Source: an uncultured Porphyromonadaceae bacterium (GTDB taxonomy: Bacteria > Bacteroidota > Bacteroidia > Bacteroidales > Muribaculaceae). Taken from it: 47,754 bases of DNA. Under the pieces are notes generated by a model that did no database searches, was not told the DNA's origin, and saw nothing but the letters and a program-made list of their open reading frames with translations. A program made the translations under genes and the position numbers. The stretch is taken from NCBI GenBank assembly GCA_947175665.1, contig CAMWNR010000007.1, positions 1 through 47,754 of the forward strand, read 5' to 3'. Numbering within the stretch: the stretch's first letter is position 1; the number at the start of each line of letters is the position of its first letter. Shown here in pieces: positions 1 through 6,933 of the stretch.

Positions 1-49
1 AAGAATATAAATTAATGTTTTTTACATATATGAAAATTTAAAAAAATAA

Positions 50-79
50 TTGAAATTTCAACATTATTTATTATTTTTG
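50..79 (+). promoter_or_regulatory. Bacteroidetes-type promoter for the LRR gene
   Basis: A -33 element TTG (50-52) is followed after 19 bases by TATTTTTG (72-79), which matches the -7 consensus TAnnTTTG of Bacteroides vegetative promoters. It predicts a start near position 86 and a 5' leader of roughly 115 bases before the LRR gene at 200. The surrounding sequence is extremely AT-rich, so chance matches are possible, but both boxes and the spacing fit. Confidence 0.6.
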
Positions 80-199
80 CGTTATAGAATCAGAGGATAT
101 AAATAATTCTTAAACAACTCTGATTAATTGAATGGCAGTAGAGTAATATACAGCCATAGCGAATCAGATAAGAAACTATAATCTTAATATTATACTAAT

Positions 200-1267
200 A
201 TGAAAAAAGTTATTACAATGCTATCAATAGCATTATGTTTAAGCGGATCTCTTTATGCTCAGAATATTTCAAAGACTGAGTCTAAATCGCTCACGGCATT
301 TCTTACTCAATCAGCGGCAAAAGGTGGTGATAATGCAGAAGCCCTTCGTTTGATCGGAAAGAATCCGGCCGCTTGTCCCGGTGTTAAAGTTGAGAATGGT
401 CACGTGGTAGAGATCGATTGGCGCGGTAAGAATCTTGCCGGCACGCTCGATTTGAGTTCTTTCCCCGCATTACGTAAGGTGGATGTGACAGACAATAAGA
501 TAACTGCACTTACGGTTGCCAACAATCCCTCCCTTCAGGTGCTTAATGCGGGTCGTAATCGCCTTACTTCGGTAGATATCACCGGATGTAGCGCTCTGCA
601 GCAACTTCGTCTTAACAGAAATGCACTGTCGCAGATTAATCTCACCGACACTCCCCTGCTTCAGATTCTTAATGTGGCATCAAATTTAATTTCAGATCTT
701 GACATCAGCACTTCTGCAGTTCTGAAATCTATCAACTGCATGAATAATCGTCTCGAAAATCTGAATGTAACCAACTGTACCGGTCTGAAAAATCTGTATG
801 CCGGATATAACGAATTGACCAATGTAGAGTTGGCAGGCTTATCAGCCCTTGAGAATCTGAACCTTACCAGCAATAAATTATCAAAATTTTATGTTCAGAA
901 TCTCCCCGCGCTTCAGACAGTATTTGTGAGCGATAATCACATGAGTCAATTTGCTGCGGTCAATTGTCCTGCACTGCTCGACATCTATGCTGCCTATAAT
1001 GACTTGACAGCGTTTAGTGTAGAAAATTGTGCTAATCTCGCTGATGTAAATGTAGCATGGAATGATCTGACATATCTTGATCTTTCAAATCAGAACTTCC
1101 TGCAGCGCGTAAATGTGGCAAACAACCAACTCATCACTCTTGATGTAACATTTGATCCCCAACTTCGCACATTGAATCTTGCAGGAAATACCACACTGTC
1201 AGATCTGCGTACCGAGGGAGATACTCAACTGGTTCAGGTCAATGGTGTATGGGATACTTGGGAATAA
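200..1267 (+). CDS. Secreted leucine-rich-repeat protein with twelve 21-residue repeats
   Basis: 355 residues. Residues 1-21 form a signal peptide (MKK start, hydrophobic core, SLYAQ cleavage region), so the protein is exported. After a leader domain of about 65 residues, residues 89-340 divide exactly into twelve consecutive 21-residue leucine-rich repeats with no insertions. Each carries a hydrophobic first strand, an Asn at about repeat position 11 and a second hydrophobic strand. The C-terminal 15 residues are a short aromatic cap ending in WDTWE. There is no lipobox, sorting domain or enzymatic domain. Such repeats usually form a curved binding surface for proteins or glycans; the partner is unknown. 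The gene stands alone between its own promoter (50-79) and a strong terminator (1309-1347). A 20-base tandem duplication spans its stop codon. Confidence 0.9.
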   Translation: MKKVITMLSIALCLSGSLYAQNISKTESKSLTAFLTQSAAKGGDNAEALRLIGKNPAACPGVKVENGHVVEIDWRGKNLAGTLDLSSFPALRKVDVTDNKITALTVANNPSLQVLNAGRNRLTSVDITGCSALQQLRLNRNALSQINLTDTPLLQILNVASNLISDLDISTSAVLKSINCMNNRLENLNVTNCTGLKNLYAGYNELTNVELAGLSALENLNLTSNKLSKFYVQNLPALQTVFVSDNHMSQFAAVNCPALLDIYAAYNDLTAFSVENCANLADVNVAWNDLTYLDLSNQNFLQRVNVANNQLITLDVTFDPQLRTLNLAGNTTLSDLRTEGDTQLVQVNGVWDTWE

Positions 1268-1292
1268 ATAAAGATACCCGGGAATAAATAAA
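1253..1292 (+). repeat. 20-base tandem duplication at the LRR stop codon
   Basis: The units 1253-1272 and 1273-1292 both read GATAC, two variable pyrimidines, then GGGAATAAATAAA. They differ only at unit positions 6-7 (TT versus CC), so 18 of 20 bases are identical. The first unit encodes the last residues and the TAA stop of the LRR protein. The second lies wholly downstream and looks like a recent slippage or duplication product. Confidence 0.85.
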
Positions 1293-1308
1293 ATTAAATA
1301 ATTATAAA

Positions 1309-1347
1309 AATAATGCGGTGCAGACATCTGTATCGCATTATTTTTGT
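1309..1347 (+). terminator. Rho-independent terminator of the LRR gene
   Basis: 1309-1323 pairs with 1328-1342 to form a 15-bp stem (two G-U pairs) around a four-base ACAT loop. A T-rich run follows immediately (1339-1350). It lies 41 bases past the LRR stop codon and just before the promoter of the next gene, so it separates the LRR gene from the downstream cluster. Confidence 0.9.
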
Positions 1348-1357
1348 TGTATGCTTG

Positions 1358-1388
1358 TTGCATAAAACTCAAATAATTATTATATTTG
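1358..1388 (+). promoter_or_regulatory. Bacteroidetes-type promoter for the BadF-family kinase gene and cluster
   Basis: TTG at 1358-1360, a 20-base spacer, then TATATTTG at 1381-1388, a full match to TAnnTTTG. The last G lies only 7 bases before the ATG at 1395, so the transcript should start within a few bases of the start codon. That would make the message leaderless or nearly so. It probably drives the co-directional cluster starting at 1395. Confidence 0.65.
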
Positions 1389-1394
1389 CATTAA

Positions 1395-2273
1395 ATGAAC
1401 ACGAAATTATTAGTAGACGCAGGTTCCTCAAAAATAGAGTGGGTATTACTCACTGCAGAGGGGCGTGTTGTGGCCGATATTACGACACATGGGGTAAATG
1501 CCCTTATGGCTTCCGCCGAAGAGATAGAAAAGAATTTCTCCGGTGTGGCCTCTCAATTCCCCCCGGAAGTTAAGCCGCAAGAGATCTACTATTACGGGGC
1601 CGGATGTTCCACTCCCGCACTTTGTAAAAAAATAGAGGGAGTGCTTGGCAAGATATGGCCGTCGGCATCTAAGATAACCGTAACCACCGATATGTTAGGA
1701 GCATGTCATGCTCTGTTGGGTAAAGACAAAGGTATCGTATGCATATTAGGCACCGGTTCCAACTCCTGTCTGTATACCGGTGAGGAAATTGAGCAGAATA
1801 TACCATCTTTAGGTTACATACTTGGTGATGAAGGTAGTGGTACTGCGCTTGGTAAGCGTCTTGTGTCGGATGCGTTCAAGGGTCATCTCCCCCCTCCGAT
1901 ACGTGATAAGTTTATGTCATACTATCAATTGACGCTTGAAAGCATTTTGGAATATACTTACCGGCGTCCGGGTGCAAACAGATTTCTCGCTTCATTAGTT
2001 CCCTTTATAAAGGATCATATCTGGAACCCATATCTGTATTCATTAGTGCTTGAAGAGTTTACTTCGTTTCTAAAACGAAATATAGCGCTGTATACCGGTG
2101 CCCGCACGCTACCTCTGGTATTTACCGGGAGTGTGGCATATCATTTCAGTGACATACTTACTGAGGCAGCCGATCGTCAGGGGTTCAAGATAATGAAAAT
2201 CGAGAAGGCTCCGATGGCCGGTCTAATATCGTATCATATATCTGCCGATGAGAATAGTTGCGGTGAGAAATGA
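1395..2273 (+). CDS. BadF/BadG/BcrA/BcrD-type ATPase, N-acetylglucosamine-kinase-like
   Basis: 292 residues of the ASKHA (actin/hexokinase-like) fold. The first phosphate loop is DAGSSKIEW (8-16), the second is GTGSNS (119-124), followed by LGDEGSG (143-149). An adenosine-loop motif FTGSVAYHF lies near residue 244. Bacteroidetes proteins of this length are usually annotated as BadF-type ATPases or N-acetylglucosamine kinase relatives, which phosphorylate amino sugars in the cytoplasm. The exact substrate cannot be read here. The cysteine ligands of 2-hydroxyacyl-CoA dehydratase activators are not evident, favouring a sugar kinase. The ATG is chosen because the promoter -7 box sits just upstream. 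Confidence 0.85.
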   Translation: MNTKLLVDAGSSKIEWVLLTAEGRVVADITTHGVNALMASAEEIEKNFSGVASQFPPEVKPQEIYYYGAGCSTPALCKKIEGVLGKIWPSASKITVTTDMLGACHALLGKDKGIVCILGTGSNSCLYTGEEIEQNIPSLGYILGDEGSGTALGKRLVSDAFKGHLPPPIRDKFMSYYQLTLESILEYTYRRPGANRFLASLVPFIKDHIWNPYLYSLVLEEFTSFLKRNIALYTGARTLPLVFTGSVAYHFSDILTEAADRQGFKIMKIEKAPMAGLISYHISADENSCGEK

Positions 2274-2301
2274 TTACACCCTCAATCCCCCACTCTTTTT
2301 T

Positions 2302-3075
2302 ATGAAAATATTAGTACGAAATACATATATATATGCAGTGGCGGCCATATCTTTAGGTATGGCTCTCCCCTTTTCTGCCTCGGCTCAAGATGATTACTGG
2401 CGTCAGAGATACTCTCTATTTGAGAAACTCCCCGTAACATCAGAGGATATAGTGTTTTTAGGAAATTCCATTACCGACGGAGGAGAGTTTCAGGAACTCT
2501 TCAATATGGAGAATGTACTGAACCGCGGCATAAGATCCGATCGTATAGACGGAGTCAGAAAAAGATTGCATCAGGTTGTAGACGGTAAGCCGAAGATGAT
2601 ATTTCTGCTTATCGGCATTAACGATGTTGCTGATAGCAGAAATAGTGTGAAATCTATTGCCGATAAATATGAGACTCTGGTAAAAGAGATACGGGAAGCG
2701 ACTCCCGGCACCACACTCTTCGTGCAGAGTATTATGCCGATCAATAATGACTTCAAGCGTTATAAATCGCTGCTTGGCAGAGAAGGTATGCTCCCGCCGC
2801 TTAATGAGGAACTTAAGCGAATAGCGATGTCAAACGGTGCGATATATATAGATTTATGGCCTAATATGGCAGATCCGGAAACCGGTAAAATGCGCAAGGA
2901 ACTCACATCTGACGGTTTGCACCTTACCGGAGCCGGCTATAAAGCATGGACCAATACGATACGACCATACGTAGACGGTACTATCAATTTGCGTGAGGAT
3001 GACAACAACTCCAATCCTGCTGCAGTATTGCAGGAAGAGGAGAATACTATTGTAATTATTCACGATAAAAATTAA
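2302..3075 (+). CDS. Secreted SGNH/GDSL-family hydrolase
   Basis: About 257 residues from the chosen Met, which begins a typical signal peptide (MKILVRN, hydrophobic stretch, cleavage near SASAQ-D). An upstream in-frame ATG at 2248 would add 18 residues in front of that peptide and overlap the previous gene, so it is less likely. All four SGNH blocks are visible: GNSIT with the nucleophile Ser56, Gly76 in NRGIRSD, Asn107 in GIND, and the Asp204/His207 pair in DGLHLTG. The family cleaves esters such as sugar O-acetyl groups. A periplasmic carbohydrate or glycan esterase is the likeliest role, but the substrate is inference. It lies 28 bases downstream of the sugar-kinase-like gene, which suggests shared transcription. 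Confidence 0.85.
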   Translation: MKILVRNTYIYAVAAISLGMALPFSASAQDDYWRQRYSLFEKLPVTSEDIVFLGNSITDGGEFQELFNMENVLNRGIRSDRIDGVRKRLHQVVDGKPKMIFLLIGINDVADSRNSVKSIADKYETLVKEIREATPGTTLFVQSIMPINNDFKRYKSLLGREGMLPPLNEELKRIAMSNGAIYIDLWPNMADPETGKMRKELTSDGLHLTGAGYKAWTNTIRPYVDGTINLREDDNNSNPAAVLQEEENTIVIIHDKN

Positions 3076-3083
3076 GACAGCAG

Positions 3084-4073
3084 ATGCGGTCGGAAGAAAT
3101 GAAAAGTTTGAAAGAAAATATACTCCGAAAGGCTCGGTTGAGCATGATAGGGAGCGTGTTGTCAATAGCCGCAATATCGCCCTTGGCTATGTATGCACAA
3201 GGTTCGCCGATATATATTACTCCCCTTTTCGAATATCCGGTAGCACCTGAGGAACTTCCGGATCTTCAATCGAAGTCAGAATATGTGTTGACTCATTTCT
3301 GGGATAATATGGATTTCGGCAGTAAATCCACAGTAGATCAGAATGCCCTGAATCATGCTTTCGAAATTTATACGGCAGCGATGCCATACTCCTCGGCCGA
3401 AGTTGCTATGGGGTCGGTTAATACCCTGATAAAAAAGTTGAAGGGTAATCCCACACTGACGCTTCAATTTACCAAGGCGGCCGAAGAAACCCTGTATGGT
3501 CCGAGAGCAGAATTCTGGAGTGATGACATATACGGTGCTTTTCTTAAGAATGTAATTTCGGATAAGGATATAGCACCCATAAGAAAGGCACGCTATGAGC
3601 GTCAGCAAAAAATTCTAAATGCTACTGCAGTGGGAAAGAAATTCCCCCAACTGCGCCTTACTCTGCGTGATGGAAGACAAAGGGAATTTAAGGTCGATAA
3701 AGAGTGGACATTAATAGAGATAGGTAATCCCGATTGTGATGATTGCCGATTTGCAAAAACAAAACTCTCAATGGCCTCAGATCTGCAAGACCTTGTAGAA
3801 GAGGGTAAACTTGAAATACTTTTCATAGTAGCGGATGCAGTGCCTGAAGAGCAGGCAGATTTGTTAAATGATTTTGCCTCTTATCCCGATTATTGGACTC
3901 CTTCAATATCATACGGAGCAGATGATATCCTTGATATCAGGTACACTCCCAGTTTTTATCTGCTCGGCAAAAAAGGTGAGATTTTAGGGAAGAATATGGA
4001 TGTAAATGCTGCGATCGATAAATTACGTGAAAGTGTAAGTGAATGGAAAGCCAAAGGTAAAGTAAAAAAATGA
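3084..4073 (+). CDS. Exported DUF5106/thioredoxin-like protein with a CDDC motif
   Basis: 329 residues. A signal sequence covers roughly residues 1-39, ending at MYAQ. Met6 (position 3099) is an equally plausible start. Residues 45-175 form a helical region resembling DUF5106. From about 183 a thioredoxin fold follows, with the redox motif C218-D-D-C221 in GNPDCDDC and the cis-proline strand RYTPSFYLL near residue 288. The protein is therefore probably a periplasmic thiol-disulfide oxidoreductase or reductant carrier. Its stop overlaps the ATG of the DoxX gene by four bases, implying coupled translation and a shared membrane-associated redox role. The target proteins are unknown. Confidence 0.85.
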   Translation: MRSEEMKSLKENILRKARLSMIGSVLSIAAISPLAMYAQGSPIYITPLFEYPVAPEELPDLQSKSEYVLTHFWDNMDFGSKSTVDQNALNHAFEIYTAAMPYSSAEVAMGSVNTLIKKLKGNPTLTLQFTKAAEETLYGPRAEFWSDDIYGAFLKNVISDKDIAPIRKARYERQQKILNATAVGKKFPQLRLTLRDGRQREFKVDKEWTLIEIGNPDCDDCRFAKTKLSMASDLQDLVEEGKLEILFIVADAVPEEQADLLNDFASYPDYWTPSISYGADDILDIRYTPSFYLLGKKGEILGKNMDVNAAIDKLRESVSEWKAKGKVKK

Positions 4074-4573
4074 AAATTACTGATCTCATAAAGAAAAGTT
4101 ATATCCGTTCATGCGGGTATTCCTATACCAATTTAGGGCGTCTGTTTCTACGTCTGTTTGTTGGAATAATGCTGATACAGTTTGGTGTAAGACAGATTGC
4201 GACTTTTTCGGATATTTATGCCTCTTTCCCCTCTATAATGGGGATGGGTTCGCAAGCCTCTCTTATAGTTATGATAGTTATCGAAACCTTATGTTCTATT
4301 TTTATAATGTTCGGTTTCCTGACGCGCATAATGACTATACCACCGTTTATAGCCATGATTATAGCGGAGTATCATCTTCTGCACGACACATTAAGTGAGA
4401 TGCCCTATATGCTTACATGGCAATCACAGGGGTATCTGCCCGTAATGTTTCTCGGGATATACTTCTTTATTATTCTGGTGGGACCCGGTAAGATATCGGT
4501 AGATTATTTCCTGTCGCTCCATATCATTCATACCGAAGACCGGAGTGAGGATGAAGAACTTGAGGAGGTATAA
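4070..4573 (+). CDS. DoxX-family membrane protein
   Basis: 167 residues with four hydrophobic segments (about 24-42, 65-86, 88-106 and 121-142) and a charged, acidic C-terminal tail. The pattern LGRLFLRLFVGIMLIQFG, followed by a stretch of Met- and Ile-rich membrane helices, is characteristic of DoxX proteins. The start ATG overlaps the stop of the thioredoxin-like gene (4070-4073), and mnmA begins two bases after this stop. DoxX proteins have been linked to thiol and oxidative-stress redox complexes at the membrane. Partnership with the upstream CDDC protein is an inference from the overlap. Confidence 0.85.
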   Translation: MKITDLIKKSYIRSCGYSYTNLGRLFLRLFVGIMLIQFGVRQIATFSDIYASFPSIMGMGSQASLIVMIVIETLCSIFIMFGFLTRIMTIPPFIAMIIAEYHLLHDTLSEMPYMLTWQSQGYLPVMFLGIYFFIILVGPGKISVDYFLSLHIIHTEDRSEDEELEEV

Positions 4574-4575
4574 CA

Positions 4576-5757
4576 ATGACGGAGAATAAGAAAAAGCGAA
4601 TAGCGGTGCTTGTCTCAGGCGGAGTTGACTCCTCGGTGGTAGTCGACACCTTGTACAAGCAGGGTTATGATCTTCACCTCTTCTATATACGTATAGGTAT
4701 GGATAACGGAGAGGGAGACTGCTCGGCCGATGAGGATATAGAGTTATGTCAACTCATAGCGGCCAAATATGGTCTTCCACTTCAGGAGGTTTCCCTGCAT
4801 GAGGAGTATTGGGATCATGTGATGGCATATACACTCGATACAGTGAGCAAAGGCTTGACCCCGCACCCTGACATGATGTGTAACAAACTCATCAAATTCG
4901 GATTTTTTGAAGATCGCTGGGGAAAAGATTTTGATGCAGTGGCTACCGGTCATTATGCATCGATAGCAGAAATAGATGGGTTGAAATTTCTGGCCACCGC
5001 GGTTGATCCGGTAAAGGATCAGACAGATTTCTTAGCGCAGATTTCATACCGGCAACTATGTCACTTGATGTTTCCGTTAGGCGAGATGCCTAAGATAGAG
5101 GTAAGAGAGAAGGCTAAAAATGCCGGACTCCCTACGGCTACTCGCAAGGACTCTCAGGGTATATGTTTTTTAGGTAAAATTAATTATTCTGATTTTATAG
5201 AGCGACACCTCGGCACTAAAGAAGGTCCGGTGATAGAGATAGAGACCGGAAAGAAAATCGGTACACATAAAGGGTATTGGTTTCATACTATAGGGCAGCG
5301 TAAAGGGCTCGGATTGAGTGGCGGCCCTTGGTATGTAGTCAAAAAAAATACCCGGGATAACGTGGTATATGTCTCAAACGGTTACGATACTGCGAAACAG
5401 TACGGGCGTCGAATACCACTTGAGGAGGTAAACTGGATCACTGTAGATCCCTTCGATCCCTCATGTCCCGAGAGATTCAAAGCGCAAGACAACATACTCC
5501 ACATTACATTTAAAAACCGACACTCCCCCGACTTTATATCCGGAGTGATTAAGCGACGGGGAGACGGAGGGTTCATGATTGAAGCGGAAGAGAATGTGCA
5601 AGGTATCGCACCCGGTCAGTTTGCCATAATATATACTACCGATAAGCGGCTTTGTCTCGGGTCCGGAATGATTTCGGTGCCATCAAAAAAGAGCCGACAT
5701 AAAACTAAAAAAACACAAGATCAAGATATTCACCATGAAGAAAAGACACCGTCTTAA
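4576..5757 (+). CDS. mnmA: tRNA-specific 2-thiouridylase MnmA
   Basis: 393 residues. MnmA activates U34 of Lys, Glu and Gln tRNAs with ATP and transfers persulfide sulfur to give s2U34. The PP-loop SGGVDSS is at 14-20. The first catalytic cysteine is Cys102 in PDMMCNKLIKFG and the second is Cys197 in DSQGICFLG. GQRKGLG and the C-terminal beta-barrel domain are also present. It is some 30 residues longer than typical because of a basic, His/Lys-rich tail (about 365-393), part of which is encoded in the 23 bases shared with the next gene. The overlap with that gene and the two-base gap to DoxX indicate an operon. Confidence 0.95.
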   Translation: MTENKKKRIAVLVSGGVDSSVVVDTLYKQGYDLHLFYIRIGMDNGEGDCSADEDIELCQLIAAKYGLPLQEVSLHEEYWDHVMAYTLDTVSKGLTPHPDMMCNKLIKFGFFEDRWGKDFDAVATGHYASIAEIDGLKFLATAVDPVKDQTDFLAQISYRQLCHLMFPLGEMPKIEVREKAKNAGLPTATRKDSQGICFLGKINYSDFIERHLGTKEGPVIEIETGKKIGTHKGYWFHTIGQRKGLGLSGGPWYVVKKNTRDNVVYVSNGYDTAKQYGRRIPLEEVNWITVDPFDPSCPERFKAQDNILHITFKNRHSPDFISGVIKRRGDGGFMIEAEENVQGIAPGQFAIIYTTDKRLCLGSGMISVPSKKSRHKTKKTQDQDIHHEEKTPS

Positions 5758-6415
5758 ATTAGTAGGTATCACATATAGTCAGATCGAATCAGGTGTATAT
5801 GCAGTAATACTTGAAGAGATAGATGGTGTGCGCCGTATCCCGATTGTAATCGGATTTCCCGAAGCGCAGGCCATAGAGTGCCATCTGCAGGAAATAAAGA
5901 CTCCCCGTCCGCTTACGCATGATATGATGAAAAATATGATGGAGAGTTTCGGATTACAATTGAAATGTATCGATATCCATAAACTCCCCACGGGTGTTTT
6001 TGCAGCCGATCTTGTGATAGAGAATTCTGACGGAGAATTAAAGAAAATCGACTCCAGATCCAGCGATGCGATTTCTCTTGCCATACGCTGCAATGCACCG
6101 ATATTTACTACCGCAGAGGTGCTTGAAGAGGCGGGTTTCACACCTAAGGAGATGCTCTCTGATAATGCGGAAGAGGATTCGCAAAACCCTTCGCAGTCGG
6201 CCGCCAAGTTGCAATGCCGATTGGAATCCTTCTCAGGTCTTGAGAAATTTCTGGGTGATGAAACCATAGATGAAGAGGAAAAGGAGTCAGAACTAATCGA
6301 ATTTCTGAAGGATTATTCTGATACGGAGATAGAAAAGGAGATAGCCCGTTTTGCAGGACAAGAAAAATATGAAATCGCGGCTAAATTAAAATCTATAATT
6401 ACAAAGCGAAATTAA
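5735..6415 (+). CDS. Bifunctional nuclease family protein (DUF151) with C-terminal UVR motif
   Basis: 226 residues. Residues 5-130 match the DUF151/bifunctional nuclease domain (LKLVGITYSQIESGVYAVIL, then RRIPIVIGFPEAQAI, DSRSSDAISLAIR). A linker follows, and then a UVR-like helical hairpin at about 185-222 containing EKEIARFAGQEKYEIAAKL, the type used by UvrB/UvrC for protein contact. This two-domain form is common in Bacteroidetes. Plant and bacterial relatives show RNase/DNase activity; the cellular role in bacteria is unclear. The start overlaps the end of mnmA by 23 bases in another frame, and argR begins 6 bases after the stop. Confidence 0.85.
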   Translation: MKKRHRLKLVGITYSQIESGVYAVILEEIDGVRRIPIVIGFPEAQAIECHLQEIKTPRPLTHDMMKNMMESFGLQLKCIDIHKLPTGVFAADLVIENSDGELKKIDSRSSDAISLAIRCNAPIFTTAEVLEEAGFTPKEMLSDNAEEDSQNPSQSAAKLQCRLESFSGLEKFLGDETIDEEEKESELIEFLKDYSDTEIEKEIARFAGQEKYEIAAKLKSIITKRN

Positions 6416-6421
6416 ATATAT

Positions 6422-6922
6422 ATGAAAAACCGCAAGAAACGGGTAGATGATATAGTAGATCTGATAAAGAATCACTGCATATCATCGCAAGAAGAATTGT
6501 CGCGTCGACTTGAGGAGCGAGGCTATCATGTAACGCAGGCTACTCTATCGCGCGATCTTAAAATGCTCCATACTACCAAGGTACCTACCGACCGTGGGAC
6601 ATACATGTATGTATTGCCTGATAGCAATTCGCTTAAGGATAAACTGCTTGCCGCCGGACAGATTGATATGAACGCCAACTATCAGAGCGGATTCATATCG
6701 TTGACTTTTTCAGGCAATATCGCAGTGATAAAGACCCGCAACGGATATGCTCCCGGACTTGCTTACGATATGGATATATCCAATCATCCGGATATCCTTG
6801 GCACCATACCCGGATCGAATACCATCTTTGCAGTAATGCGCGAGGGTATTTCGCGTGAACAGGCAATAGAAGTATTGAGCCAGTTTGTGCCTATAAACAA
6901 AAAATATGTACCTCCATTCTGA
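6422..6922 (+). CDS. argR: ArgR-family transcriptional regulator with an altered arginine site
   Basis: 166 residues. The N-terminal winged helix (about 5-65) includes SSQEELSRRL and the recognition helix TQATLSRDLK, as in ArgR. The C-terminal hexamerisation/ligand domain (about 85-155) ends in ILGTIPGSNTIFAVM. In Escherichia coli ArgR the equivalent motif is GDDT, whose two aspartates bind arginine. Here they are Ser132 and Asn133 (codons 6815-6820). Arginine sensing may therefore be altered or lost, or use a different ligand, while hexamer and DNA binding remain plausible. It is followed 11 bases later by an ArgC-like gene and, further on, by arginine decarboxylase. I saw no clear ARG box in the adjacent gaps. 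Confidence 0.9.
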   Translation: MKNRKKRVDDIVDLIKNHCISSQEELSRRLEERGYHVTQATLSRDLKMLHTTKVPTDRGTYMYVLPDSNSLKDKLLAAGQIDMNANYQSGFISLTFSGNIAVIKTRNGYAPGLAYDMDISNHPDILGTIPGSNTIFAVMREGISREQAIEVLSQFVPINKKYVPPF

Positions 6923-6933
6923 TTCTAAATAAT

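Noticed and set aside
1313-1573. 86-codon plus-strand frame overlapping the BadF-type gene
   Set aside because: It begins inside the LRR terminator and then shares the DNA of a conserved kinase in another frame.
1395-4573. Possible polysaccharide-utilisation locus (sugar kinase-like plus SGNH hydrolase)
   Set aside because: No SusC/SusD pair, glycoside hydrolase or sensor gene is present; the genes run on into housekeeping functions.
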